Shown here: piece after piece, positions 1 through 11,100 of the stretch
Numbering within the stretch: position 1 is the stretch's first letter
How the letters are laid out: every line of letters starts with the position of its first letter
Assembly (NCBI RefSeq): GCF_947507565.1
Contig: NC_089180.1
Coordinates: 496,001 to 560,000, forward strand
Length of the DNA: 64,000 nt
From: Oscarella lobularis
Lineage: Eukaryota > Porifera > Homoscleromorpha > Homosclerophorida > Oscarellidae
Reading direction: 5' to 3'
Translations under genes and position numbers: made by a program
The notes under the pieces: generated by a model
The model's database searches: none
The model's input: only the letters and a program-made list of their open reading frames with translations
Told to the model about the DNA's origin: nothing

Positions 1-2262
1 AGTAGTTGTAGTAGTTGTAGTAGTTGCAGTAGTTGTAGTAGTTGGAGTAGTTGCAGTAGTTTCAGTCTTTGCAGTAGTTTCAGTCGTTGCAGTCATTGCA
101 GTAGTTGCAGTAGTTTCAGTCGTTGCAGTCATTGCAGTCGTTGCAGTAGGTTGAGTAGTTGCAGTAGTTTCAGTCGTTGCAGTCATTGCAGTAGTTGCAG
201 TAGTTGCAGTAGTTTCAGTCGTTGCAGTAGTTTCAGTCGTTTCAGTCGTTGCAGTAGTTGGAGTAGTTGCAGTAGTTTCAGTCATTGCAGTAGTTTCAGT
301 CGTTGCAGTCGTTGCAGTCGTTTCAGTAGTTGCAGTAGTTGTAGTAGTTGCAGTAGTTGTAGTAGTTGCAGTAGTTGCAGTCATTGCAGTCATTGCAGTA
401 GTTGCAGTAGTTGTCGTTGCAGTAGTTGTAGTAGTTGCAGTCATTGTAGTAGTTGCAGTCGTTGCAGTCATTGCAGTCGTTGCAGTCATTGTAGTAGTTG
501 CAGTAGTTGCAGTCATTGCAGTAGTTGTAGTAGTTGTAGTAGTTGCAGTAGTTGTAGTAGTTGGAGTAGTTGCAGTAGTTTCAGTCTTTGCAGTAGTTTC
601 AGTCGTTGCAGTCATTGCAGTAGTTGCAGTAGTTTCAGTCGTTGCAGTCATTGCAGTCGTTGCAGTAGGTTGAGTAGTTGCAGTAGTTTCAGTCGTTGCA
701 GTCATTGCAGTAGTTGCAGTAGTTGGAGTAGTTGCAGTAGTTTCAGTCGTTTCAGTCGTTGCAGTAGTTGGAGTAGTTGCAGTAGTTTCAGTCGTTGCAG
801 TAGTTTCAGTCGTTTCAGTCGTTGCAGTAGTTGGAGTAGTTGCAGTAGTTTCAGTCATTGCAGTAGTTTCAGTCGTTGCAGTCATTGCAGTCGTTTCAGT
901 AGTTGTAGTCGTTGCAGTAGCTGCAGTAGTTTCAGTCATTGCAGTAGTTGCAGTAGTTGTCGTTGCAGTAGTTGTAGTAGTTGCAGTCATTGCAGTAGTC
1001 TCAGTCGTTACAGTCGTTGCAGTAGTTGCAGTAGTTGCAGTAGTTGCAGTCGTTGTAGTAGTTGCAGTAGTTGCAGTAGTTGCAGTCGTTGCAGTCATTG
1101 TAGTAGTTGCAGTAGTTGCAGTCGTTGCAGTAGTTGTAGTAGTTGCAGTCGTTGCAGTCATTTCAGTCGTTGCAGTAGTTGTAGTAGTTTCAGTCGTTGC
1201 AGTCGTTACAGTCGTTTCAGTAGTTGCAGTAGTTGCAGTCGTTTCAGTAGTTGCAGCAGTTGTACTAGTTGCAGTAGTTGCAGTCATTGCAGTAGTTGCA
1301 GTAGTTGCAGTAGTTGTAGTAGTTGCAGTAGTTGCAGTAGTTGCAGTAGTTGCAGTCGTTGCAGTCGTTGCAGCAGTTGTAGTAGTTTCAGTAGTTGCAG
1401 TCATTGCAGTAGTTGCAGTAGTTGCAGTAGTTGTAGTAGTTGCAGTAGTTGTAGTAGTTGCAGTAGTTGCAGTAGTTGCAGTAGTTTCAGTCGTTGCAGT
1501 CGTTGCAGTCATTGCAGTAGTTGCAGTAGTTGCAGTCATTGCAGTCGTTTCAGTAGTTGCAGTCGTTGCAGTAGTTGCGGTAGTTTCAGTTGTTGCAGTC
1601 ATTGCAGTCGTTGCAGTAGTTGAAGTCTTTGCAGTCGTTGCAGTCATTGCAGAAGTTGCAGTAGTTGTAGTAGTTTCAGTCGTTGCAGTCATTGCAGTCA
1701 TTGCAGTAGTTGCAGTCGTTGCAGTCATTGCTGTAGTTTCAGTCGTTGCAGTCATTGCAGTAGTTTCAGTCATTGCAGTAGTTGCAGTAGTTGCAGTCAT
1801 TGTAGTAGTTGCAGTAGTTGCAGTCATTGCAGTAGTTGCAGTAGTTGCAGTCGTTGCAGTAGTTTCAGTCATTGCAGTCATTGCAGTCATTGCAGTAGTT
1901 GCAGTCATTGCAGTAGTTTCAGTCGTTGCAGTCGTTGCAGTCGTTGCAGTAGTTTCAGTCGTTGCAGTAGTTGGAGTAGTTGCAGTAGTTTCAGTCGTTG
2001 CAGTCATTGCAGTAGTTTCAGTCGTTGCAGTCGTTGCAGTCGTTGCAGTAGTTTCAGTCGTTGCAGTAGTTGCAGTAGTTGCAGTAGTTTCAGTCGTTGC
2101 AGTCATTGCAGTCGTTGCAGTAGTTGTAGTCGTTGCAGTAGTTTCAGTAGTTTCAGTCGTTGCAGTCGTTGCAGTAGTTGTAGTCGTTGCAGTAGTTTCA
2201 GTAGTTTCAGTCGTTGCAGTAGTTGCTGTCATTGCAGTAGTTGCAGTAGTTGCAGTCATTGA
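1..2262. repeat. 9-bp minisatellite, AGT-NNT-TGC type
   Basis: About 250 units of a 9-bp repeat, mostly AGTAGTTGC, AGTCGTTGC, AGTCATTGC and AGTAGTTTC. Nearly all length changes are multiples of three. As a result several reading frames stay open for long stretches on both strands, including a 490-codon Cys/Ser frame on the plus strand (151-1623). The array starts before the window and ends sharply at about 2262. Confidence 0.95.
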
Positions 2263-2393
2263 AGTTGTTATTTGGCTGACTGAATATGTATATGGAGAGA
2301 TCTTAGTTATACCTCTGCTCTTCGGTGGAAGACTGTTTGATTGACGCAGGTTTGTGACCGTTGCTAGACGCCCCGATTCAGTGATTCCCACTC
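1..2393 (-). other. Candidate Thr/Ala-rich (mucin-like) coding exon
   Basis: Read on the minus strand, the 9-bp array gives an uninterrupted frame of Thr, Ala, Glu and Met in runs such as TATTATTETT, a composition typical of O-glycosylated mucin stalks. The frame stays open beyond the array into non-repetitive sequence up to about 2393, which reads VGITESGRLATVTNLRQ and on through SPYTYSVSQITTSM into the repeat. A possible splice acceptor (gtctag) lies near 2360. No start codon or neighbouring exon is identified, and the frame runs off the left edge. Openness alone is weak evidence because a repeat of length 3n without stops is open by construction. The non-repeat extension adds some weight. 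Confidence 0.3.
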
Positions 2394-2456
2394 ACGTTCC
2401 GCCCTTCACAGCGTCCTTTGTAGTATAGATGTTGGAACGCCTCTCGCACGTGCAGG

Positions 2457-3112
2457 ATCGACTCAAGCGACGAAAGATCGCTTTCGCCGTTCATCGACTA
2501 GCTTTTCCAGTACTCCAATGTTTACTCGAGCGATTAAAATCAAGAATTGGGACTAGGGATTTATCTACGAAGCGTTGAAGGTACAACAAATTCGACGCTT
2601 CATTCATTGTGTAAACCCCGTATGTTGTCGTCTAACGAAAGTGAACTCTTAATTCAACGTGAAAAACGCATCTGACAACGAATCTCGTAAACGACTATTG
2701 ATTGCGCAAGACATCTCGAACTTCTCCAAGTCAAAAAGTCGTAAGGTGAAGCAATATACGGAGTTTACGACAAATGAAGCATGCATTGAGTTTATTGTAC
2801 CTTCCTCGCTTCGTAGATAAATTCCTAGTCTCAATTCTTGATTTCAGTCGCTCAAGTAAACATTAGAGTACAGGAATAGCTAGTCGACGAACGGCGAAAG
2901 TGATATTTTCGTCGCTTAAAACAGCCCAAACTTCTGATGACATACGGGGTTTACACAATGAATGAAACGTCGAGTTTGTTGTACCTTCCTCGCTTCGTAG
3001 ATAAATTCCTCGTCCTAATTCTTGATTTCAATCGCTCAAGGAAACACTAAAGTACTGGAATAGCTAGTCGACGAACGCGGCGAAAGCGATATTTCGTCGC
3101 TTAGGCCGATCC
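2457..3112. repeat. Three copies of a ~180-bp repeat, one inverted
   Basis: Copy 1 (about 2457-2636) is inverted relative to copies 2 (about 2747-2925) and 3 (about 2940-3112), which are direct neighbours. Shared landmarks are the blocks cttcgtagataaattcct, agctagtcgacgaacg and gtttacacaatgaatgaa, or their complements. Divergence among copies is visible but moderate. No open frame is conserved among them, so this looks like a short non-coding mobile or duplicated unit of unknown class. Confidence 0.75.
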
Positions 3113-3342
3113 TGTACGCACAAGAGGTGTTCGCATTATTTTTAATTACCTGAGGGTAATATTTGTGCGGACTCACTCTGTTAGCACGAAATTTTAGTCC
3201 ACGTATGTACGCAGGTTTAACTCGATCTACTTATGTGCATCTTATTCATAGTTCTAATTAGTAGTGAGGAAAGATTTTGAGGACTCTTGGTTTACACGCG
3301 TTTAATTATTATTTATTTCTCCAACCACGTGATTTTTTGGCC

Positions 3343-3841
3343 ATGTCGGTCGCAGATTCGCTCGAAAGCGATATTAGCAGCGCCGACGATGACGACGACG
3401 AATCGGTGAGTCGAAACACTGGGGATTTTCGCGGAAATTCGACTGCATTCCTAGGTGGGGCCTCCTTCGGGGCAACAAGCCGAAGAAATGGAAGAAGCCG
3501 GTGAGAAATCGCTCGAAATCATACTCGAGACCTTTCATTGGAATTTAAACGCAGGCGGCGACGAGAAAAAGAAGAGAAAAGCGGGAGTATTCGACGAATC
3601 GTCGTAAGGCGCTCTAACACTCGAAGCATTCCGCGTCATTTCTCGTATAGGGAGGACGAAGCAGAGCTCGAACGAGAGCCAATGGTACGCTAGTTCATCT
3701 TAGAACTCGATATCGATGGAATCTCGTCGCTTTTAGGAGGAAAATCGCGATCGTCACCCAGCAGGTTCGCTACGAAAACCACGCCCACTCTACCCTGTCC
3801 TTCCACAGCAAGCGATTCTAAATTACACATCTTACGCCTAG
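3343..3841 (+). CDS. Small acidic/basic protein of unknown function, five exons
   Basis: Five short exons join in phase: 3343-3405, 3455-3500, 3555-3603, 3651-3684 and 3737-3841. The product is about 99 residues from MSVADSLESD to NYTSYA. Every intron (49-54 nt) has GT and AG ends. The protein starts with an acidic stretch rich in Asp and Glu, has a basic KKKRK cluster followed by GVFDESSEDE, and ends in a Pro/Leu-rich tail without similarity that I recognise. Acidic patches around a KKKRK cluster are common in nuclear proteins, but no domain is visible. It may be whole, or the amino-terminal part of a longer gene cut short like several neighbours. The start was chosen because it opens the acidic stretch; an upstream GTG-type extension has no support. 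Confidence 0.5.
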
Positions 3842-4002
3842 TGCGGACTTAAAGTTTTTTTGCTGTACCTAACCCCCTAAACCTTACCAGTATCGGTGGC
3901 GGCCCCGCTCCGGGCTTAAGCCACAGTCGCGGGTGATCGTCTTTAGTTGTTAGAGAAGAGGTACAGTACGGAGGCGTGCAACGGGTACCCCGCCCCGTAC
4001 CT

Positions 4003-4695
4003 ATGATCCGCTCGTTTCACACCGCTCCAAAGCGCCTCAGCATCCACAAACACTCGCGCGAACCTCTCCCATTGACCCAACTAGAAGCGTGGCCCCTAAA
4101 CTCACAACAGTTCTCCCGTCTCACAGCGAACCATCGCTTCTTTTTGAACGGCTCGAAGCCGAAACCGGCAGCACCGGCACCGGCGCCAATGAAAGCGGGC
4201 GTAGCCGGCCGCGTGGTCGCCGTCCAATTTGACGAAGGACTTCCACCTATTCTCAACTCACTCGAAGTCCAAGGCGGAGAAGGAGGCCGTCTCATTCTCG
4301 AAGTCGCTCAACATTTAGGTAAAAATCAGATTAAAATTTAAGTCGAATTAAATTTGACAATATTTTTTATTAATATTTATTTTTTGCGTAGGAGAGAATG
4401 CCGTTCGGACGATCGCTATGGATGGAACCGAAGGTCTCGTGCGTGGCCAAAGCGTCGTTGACACAGGCAGACCAATCGCCATTCCCGTGGGCCCCGAAAC
4501 GCTTGGACGAATCATCAACGTTATTGGAGAGCCAATCGACGAAAGAGGCCCTGTTCCATCATCAAGGTAAAGACACTAGATTAAAATAATAAAGATTTAT
4601 TTGATTTCTTCTGTGTAGGAGTTCATCAAGAAGCGCCTGAGTTCATCGAATTGCTTACGCTTGGTCCAATAAATAATAGAGCTTTTTTCTATTAG
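4003..4695 (+). pseudogene. ATP synthase subunit beta, 5' fragment
   Basis: Exons at 4003-4318, 4392-4566 and 4619-4695 encode the amino-terminal part of mitochondrial F1-ATPase beta. They show a Ser/Arg-rich presequence, an Ala/Pro linker, then [31 protein letters not shown] and [12 protein letters not shown], all signatures of the beta barrel. In exon 3 the homologous frame runs through HQEAPEFIEL and then abruptly becomes unrelated sequence with a stop. The nucleotide-binding domain with the P-loop is absent, so no catalytic product is possible. Exon 3 is also one base out of phase with exon 2. This is a truncated duplicate; a complete copy must exist elsewhere because the enzyme is essential. 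Confidence 0.85.
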
Positions 4696-5357
4696 CCGTT
4701 TGCATTCGTTTGTCACTACTGCTCTGAAACTTCGCTGGGGCCGGGGCCTCTTTTGGGGATCGTTTATCGTAAGTCGGTTTTTAGCTGAGCTCGTACAGTT
4801 GACGGTTGAAAATGACCTCAAAAGCATGAAGTAAATCTAGTTCACAGATCAAATTGCCCCCGGTTGCAAATGTCTCAAAACCCAAACCGTTGTAATTAAT
4901 TAATTAATTAATTAATTGTTCTTAAATAATTAATTAATTTTAATTAAGTAAGTAATTTTACAGTTCAAAACGACCCGGCTGAAACGTCTCAAAACCCAAA
5001 ATTACAAATTTAATTTATTAAATAATGAATTAACTTTTACGTGAACTAAATTAGCTCACGAATTAATTAATTAAATAATTGCCGCGGTTTGGGGTTTTGA
5101 GACTTTCAACATTTTGAACCGTCACGGTTGAAAATGACTTCCAACATGGGTGAAACTGTAAACAATACCCCCCATGAATCGTGAAGTAGTAGAGTTTGCA
5201 GTTCAAAATCTTGTTTAGGTATGAAGCTGTGCAGAGAAGGTGGGGGCAATTACAGACGTCACGGATGAGAACGCCTTTGTGAAGAGAGAAAGTCTATATA
5301 GAGCAGTTTATTTTACTTTAGAGTAGTTTCTTTGAGTAGGCACTAGTGGAGTAGTTA
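4696..5357. other. AT-rich spacer, no gene
   Basis: Runs of TTAA/ATTA and two diverged copies of a block containing acggttgaaaatgac (near 4803 and 5124) with nearby ctcaaaaccc sequence in both orientations. No coding or RNA signal is seen. Confidence 0.6.
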
Positions 5358-5780
5358 GTACTAACGCGTGTATGAAATAAAGATATTTATCAGCAGAAAG
5401 CTAGTTCTCTTGACAAACTGGTACACCTGACTCATCTGACTACAGCTCAGCTGCGCCGACGTATTAATGATCGTTCTAAATGCCCGGATTAGACGACCGC
5501 CGCCCCCATTTTCCCAAATTTGAAAAATGGGGGCTGTGGTCGTCTAATCCGGGCAGTTATGACGTTAAATCCGGGATATGAATACCCGGATTAAACGACC
5601 ACCGCCCCCATTTTTCAAATTTAGGAAAATGGGGGCGGTGGTCGTCTAATCCGGGCATTTAGAACGATTGTATACGTGGGCGCAGCTTAGCTGTAAGTCA
5701 GGTGAGTCAGGTGTACCAGTTTGTCAAAAAGAGAACAAGGCTTCCGCTTATAGATATCTTTATTTCATACACGCGTGAGC
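5358..5780. repeat. Nested palindromic foldback element
   Basis: Two outer arms of roughly 115-120 bp (5358-5480 and 5658-5780) are inverted copies of each other, sharing cgcgtgtatgaaataaagat and gacaaactggtacacctgac. Between them lie two separate near-perfect hairpins (5481-5555 and 5583-5657), each beginning gcccggatta and ending taatccgggc, with loops of cccaaatttg type. The whole has dyad symmetry around about 5569. There is no open frame. It resembles a foldback-type non-autonomous DNA element. Its right arm overlaps or abuts the point where the ABCG fragment loses similarity. Confidence 0.85.
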
Positions 5781-6378
5781 ACTAAGTACTCTGCTGCTCT
5801 GGCTCACGTGGAAGACAATGTGCTCGCGGACAGTTAGAGTCCCAATGAAAAGATCTTCCTGCTGGACGTATGCAGTCACTGTTTCGCTCACGCCACTGGC
5901 GTCCAATCCGTTGTAAAACACCGAGCCGGATACGTCGAGGCCGGACAAATTTCGGCCGGAAAGAACGTTCATGAATGTAGATTTTCCCGCTCCACTGAAA
6001 TAAGAAAGTAGGTGAGCGAGTGGGGCAAGGAAGAGAGGGATACCTTGCTCCCATAACTGCAAGCAATTCTCCGGGATTGGCAACACCACTGACTACAGAA
6101 ATACATCTAAAAAGGTAGGCCTAGAATACCTTCTTCCAAAATGCACTTGTCTGGCGTCATCTGTCGTTTTCTTCTAAGAGGCCTCGTCGCTTTCCCGGAG
6201 CAATGACAGTGAGATTAGACCAGGCAAGTCGAGCGGTTTGCGAAGTGGAGAGGAGCGTTCTCGAGCGAGGTCTTCGTTCGGTCACTTGAACAGCAACATC
6301 AAGATCTGACTCTTCCGATGAAGACGACGGCGAGGCGGTGCCGCCTGTGTGAAGGAGAGCATCTTTTGTTTCTGTCAT
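5781..6378 (-). pseudogene. ABCG-family transporter, 5' fragment
   Basis: Minus-strand exons encode the start of an ABCG (White-type) half-transporter. They begin with an acidic/Ser-rich amino terminus from ATG at 6378, then WSNLTV, CILEE, SGVANPGELLAVMGA (exon 6044-6092), the Walker A motif SGAGKSTFMN (exon from 5994 downwards), then AYVQQEDLFIGTLTVREH (Q-loop region). The similarity stops at the right arm of the foldback element, so the signature motif, Walker B and all six membrane helices are missing. The first exon and the next conserved segment are in different frames, with a stop at the end of the first open stretch. A truncated, non-functional copy. Confidence 0.85.
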
Positions 6379-6596
6379 ATCACGTGAGAAAACTAGCCCC
6401 GCCTCTAAGTATAGAAGTGCCAGTAAATGCCTGACCGATCTCTGAATTTCGATTGTAGCGTGCGTACTGAGTTAACGTGCGCGTGACGTAAGCATGTCAA
6501 GTGTACCAAGTCCAAAGCATACGAAATAATACGAAGAAAATAGTGGACTGCAAAAGAAGCAAAGCATTCACAAACATATTATCATTTAGTATGTGC

Positions 6597-6925
6597 ATAC
6601 CGAACATTAGCAATCATTACAGTGTAGCAGGTCCCACCTAGAGAGTCCTTCAACAGTCGAGTCAGCTTACTGTCACGATAGGGAACATGCCCCCTTTCTA
6701 AAACAAATATATTAAATATTTTTTATTGATTGATTAAATCTAGAGGAGATTTGTCTTGCCTTCTGTTCTGCGAGTGCGTTGATGCAATTTCCCAATGCCA
6801 ATAGGGATCAATTGATGTTGGCTCCCTCGCGAAAACGAGCTCCTCGATTCGTCGTCGCTATCGCTCGCTCCGAACCCGCCAAGTCGATCAACGACATCTT
6901 TCCATAAAACGATTACCATCCAACT
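6597..6925 (-). pseudogene. Kinesin-8-like motor domain, internal fragment
   Basis: Two minus-strand segments match the end of a kinesin motor domain. The upstream one (about 6770-6925) reads [20 protein letters not shown] and SLLALGNCINALAEQK, i.e. switch II and the following helix. The downstream one (about 6597-6710) reads [19 protein letters not shown] and TVMIANV. Spacing and wording are closest to KIF18/KIF19 (kinesin-8). An in-frame TGA replaces the Arg/Lys expected between ANIN and SLLAL. The P-loop half and the tail are missing. The intron between the segments starts gcaag. A dead fragment. Confidence 0.8.
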
Positions 6926-8159
6926 GCAATATCGAACATAAAACTGAGCCAGACTTTGAGTTTCAATAAAACTAGATATAGTTTATCGATTAGATACTGA
7001 AATTTAATTAAAATTCATTACCCGTCCGGGAGGAATAGCCAAAGCGACAGCTTGGCATATAGAGCACCGCAAAGTGTATGGAGAAGTAAGGAAATGAGTT
7101 TGAAGCCAACGAAAGAGCACATCCATCGTTCGAGTCGCGTCGAATAGACTTGTGGCTTGGCTATAATTCATTTCAGCATTTCTGCATCCGCTTCGTTCGA
7201 CGATCGTACCTCGGACAATCCCACTGAAGGAGAACGTCGAGAAGGCGGCCAGGAAGCCGAAAAGAGAGCAAAAGGCGACGAAATTTGCCGATAGGATCGT
7301 TCCGAGGGAATCTAGAGGGTCGTCTCGGTTGTGGGAGCGAGCGAGAAGCGTAGAAGCGCACCCTGGATCCACGCAATGGGATGAAATAGGCTCCAGTGCG
7401 ATAAGAACGTCAATGCCACGCACGGAATCGGTGAAAGTACGACGACCCAGCCACAAATTCCTACGAATCTCCACTGACGAACCTAAAACGGTATAGTAGG
7501 TTGAGAAAACGAAGCCGCTGTCGTATAGGCAGGCTACTGATCTGCATTGTTCCATTTCTCGAGCACACTACGTACGGGCTTCGAGTCCGGGAGCTAAGCG
7601 ACGCGAGTTTTATAAACAGCGAAGATTCTATGTACAAATTCGCGTTCATTTCTACCAGAAATCTAGGCAAGAATTACTCTATCCAGGTGCCTGACCAATT
7701 CAACTTCTCTGCCAAAACCAAAAGCCTAACATTCCAAGCGTGTTTAGGACCCCGCGCATTTTTTCATACACGATACACGAGCGCGCGAAAATGTAAACTA
7801 CGCGGTTTTTTTTTCTTAGAGCACGATCAATGCGACGCGATACGTCGCCCTTTTTAAAACAATGACAACTCTCACCTGGCCAACGCATGAACTTCCGCAT
7901 TTCTCAACTTTGATAGCCTGTAAAGTGGCTTTGTTTCATCAAACTAAAACAGTAGCTGACACTTTCAAATTTTCAATCAAAAGATTCTCGTTTTACCCTA
8001 AATTTCTTTACTGCTACTTCCAACGATCGTTTTCAAAGAGAACTTCAGCCTTAGGAAGTACTCTGACTGCTCAGATAGAACAGACACGTCAACGTAAACA
8101 GTATTTCAAAGTCTGTATTTTTATATTTGGCATAATACACTTTAATAAACTCTCTCTAT
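6926..8159. other. No recognised gene
   Basis: Several open frames of 60-180 codons exist on both strands (for example minus 7004-7555), but they overlap each other, lack conserved motifs and show no consistent splice structure. A weak echo of a kinesin motor (NAEMNYSQAT near 7140-7180, minus) may be further decayed remains of the neighbouring fragment. Confidence 0.4.
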
Positions 8160-11100
8160 CTAGTTTACCCCAGCTTTGCTTTTCAGCAAATTGAGGTCAG
8201 GAAGCAATGAAGAAACCCCTGGTCGTTGGCGGTAGTTGTCTTCAGTGGCTCTTTTTGCGATTGTTAGCAGTTCTAGCCCATAAACTTTGTTTTTAGTCTT
8301 TGGCCATTTGGCTTTCGGATCAAGCATTTTGTTGAGATCGATTCCTTGCGACTCAATAGCGTCTACGTACGATTTTAGATCTTGCTTCTTTTTGCTTGAG
8401 TACGGAGGCAGCCCCGTACTCAACTCGTACAATATCATGCCAAACCCATAAACGTCTCCCAGAGGAGTGATAATTTTGTGGAAAACCTCAGGTCCCATGT
8501 ACGGTCGCGTGCCTACAGAGGGTCCAGTCGAATCCGCTTCTCCATCTGCCTTTGCTACTACAGCAAGGCCGAAGTCGCTTAATTTGGCTTGAAACGTTGA
8601 CGACAGCAAGACGTTGGACGACTTGACGTCTCGGTGTATGACAGGAAGTCGATTCTTGTTATGAAGGAAATCAAGTCCAGACGCAATATCGGCACTGACG
8701 GTCAAACGTGTTTGCCAACGTAGAGGCGGCGTGTTGTCCTAAATGATAAGCTGCCTTCATTTTTTCAATAATTATTATGTGTTCTTACTCGACAATCAAG
8801 CCTGTGTGACAGAGCTCCATTAGGCATGAACTCGTATATGAGACAGAGCTCGGGCCCATCTGACGAGAAACCAACGAGGCCGATGATGTTTTTGTAGCAG
8901 TATCTTGTGAGAATATTCATCTCTACTCCAAACTGCTTTCGGCTCAGTTCGATCTGAGCTGGATTTAGACTAGAAGCCTATAAATAGACGAGGATCAGAT
9001 AAGAATGTAATTGGGTGTAACGTAGACGCACTTTTTTCAGCCGTTTGATAGCTACTTCAAACTTCTCGCCAGTTTCGGAGTGAAGCACACCGTGGTATAC
9101 GGTTCCAAAGGATCCGGACCCCAATCTCTTTCCCCCTTCTTTAAACGGCCTTTCATTAAAGTAGTCGCTTGCCCGTTCCACATGATAATACTTTGCTTCA
9201 AAGATAGGAGAGACGGGCGGATCTTGCTTGCCAGATGGAGACACGGGCATCTCCTGTGGTTCTCGAGTGAACTGCGATTGCACAGGCACTTGACGATCAA
9301 TTTCGGGAGAGATTGGTTCAGCCAAATCACGGTGGATAACACCGCGACCGCGTTCTGTTGACACGGTAGGAAGGAAAGTCGATGGTTCCTTGTCTTCCGG
9401 TTGAACACTAGACGGTTGCATTGGTGTTGCTGCTGTTTGATATGACGGATAAGTGCTCGCCATCGAGGGCGAAGCTATTCTCGATTGCCTGGAAAGGGGA
9501 TCAGTCAATGACTGCATCGCTTCCACTAACGGAGTTTGAGCGCTCGTTTCAACAGATGTCGGGAGAGTAGTAGCCCTGCTGTGATCTTTTTCGTCTGGTA
9601 AGAGTTCCCGAAGAATTGCGTCTCCTGTCTTTCCTTGTCTTACAAAATAGTTTAGTAGAACGTTCACACGAGCTTTTAGGTCCGAAGGAGCGTAAATTCT
9701 TGAAATTTCCTTATCCGATGCGTAGCCTTTAGCCACAAGCCCGTCCATGACGCGTTCAAAATTAGAAGTCAAATTTAGCCTTTCTGAATAATAGCGAAAA
9801 TTTTTCTGTGCCACTGAAGCCGGTTCGGTCTCATTAAACCAAGCATATAGAAACTTCGGAGGAGAATCTTTATACGCAAATTTAAGAGCCTCGCTCTCGC
9901 TGACGGAGTTGACATCAGTCAAATCAATGAAGTGAAGAAGATCACGAGCGTCGTGACGAGCAAAGGAATCTATGCCAAGCCGAACGTCGCACATTTCGTC
10001 TCCAAAAGCTTCGCGACACACCCTTCGAAAGTTTTCCAAAAGACGGCGTTTTACTTTTAGGCACACGCTGCCAGTCTCGGTCGTTTTAAGAGTTTGATCG
10101 TCTGTTCTGATAATCATCACCGCTTCCAAGTGAGATACTCCGTACGCTATCGTTAGTTCATGGTCCATCTCCACTCGCAGGAGAACTTCATTTTCATAGA
10201 AGTGAGCAGCATGAGGATACTCTTCAAGAGTACGCAATGCCACATTGTGAAAAACATAACAAGGCAATATAGCCATATTGCCCAGTTGAAAAATAAGTGG
10301 CTCTAGCCTGACACAATTCGATTTTTGTGCCACGTGCGAGCGCACACGTAGCTCACGCGGAATTACCATATAATCCCCGTGCGAAAGGATATATCCCGTG
10401 TGTTCAAGAAAGGATATGAGCAACCGGTCGTCTCCGGACATCTGGCGCGACAATACACTTTTCCTGACGTAGCCTTCATTTAAAATTTGCTTGGCTACAA
10501 CAGTGTTTCCTAAAAGCTGCCGAAGATTCTTTTCAGGCGAGCTTAGGTCAATCAGAATGCGACTATCAGGCATCGTTGAATCTGGGAGGCCTTCGTACCA
10601 GATGAGACCAAAATTTCGAAGATACGTTAGCATCTCTTTCTCGGTCATCGACCCTTTCGGTAATTTCATCTCCGTCAAAGTTGCTATTGCTTTAGACACC
10701 TTCAGTGTTCTTAATGTTCTTCGAATGTCAGTAAGAGATCGGAAGAGTTTTTCTGGTACGTTTTCAACAGAGTTCTCTATAATCTTTTCTATAAATTTGC
10801 CGTCTTCGACGGCAGCGCTGTCGAAAGTGACGTTATCTTTGCCAAACCTACTTTCAAGTTGCAGCCACCACTCCCATTGCTCAACAAAAGAGTTTTTTCC
10901 TTTATTGTGAACTGCAAGCACTAAAAGATTAACCTGCTTTCCAGTTGATCGTCTTTTTTCAAGCTGAGACAAAATCGGAAAGACTAACGGTGGCGCCCTG
11001 CTTCTAGCGGCGTTTAACGTTAATACCGCTTGGAAATCCGTATTGACGAGCATGCTACTTGACTGATTGTTCCAAGGAAGCTTCACTGTGTGCACAAAAT

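Noticed and set aside
151-1623. 490-codon Cys/Ser open frame on the plus strand
   Set aside because: It is a by-product of the 9-bp repeat, starts and stops inside the array, and lacks any non-repeat sequence.
4896-5080. TTAA-rich stretch as a transposon end
   Set aside because: Simple AT repetition without terminal repeats or target duplication. Similar runs occur at 21930 and 51300.
5280-5420. A retroelement LTR end, from the AATAAA and TATA-like words
   Set aside because: The sequence is an arm of the palindrome, no internal coding region or direct terminal repeat is present.
7004-7555. 183-codon minus-strand open frame as a membrane protein
   Set aside because: No conserved motif, heavy overlap with other frames, irregular hydrophobicity, and adjacent sequence is decayed kinesin.
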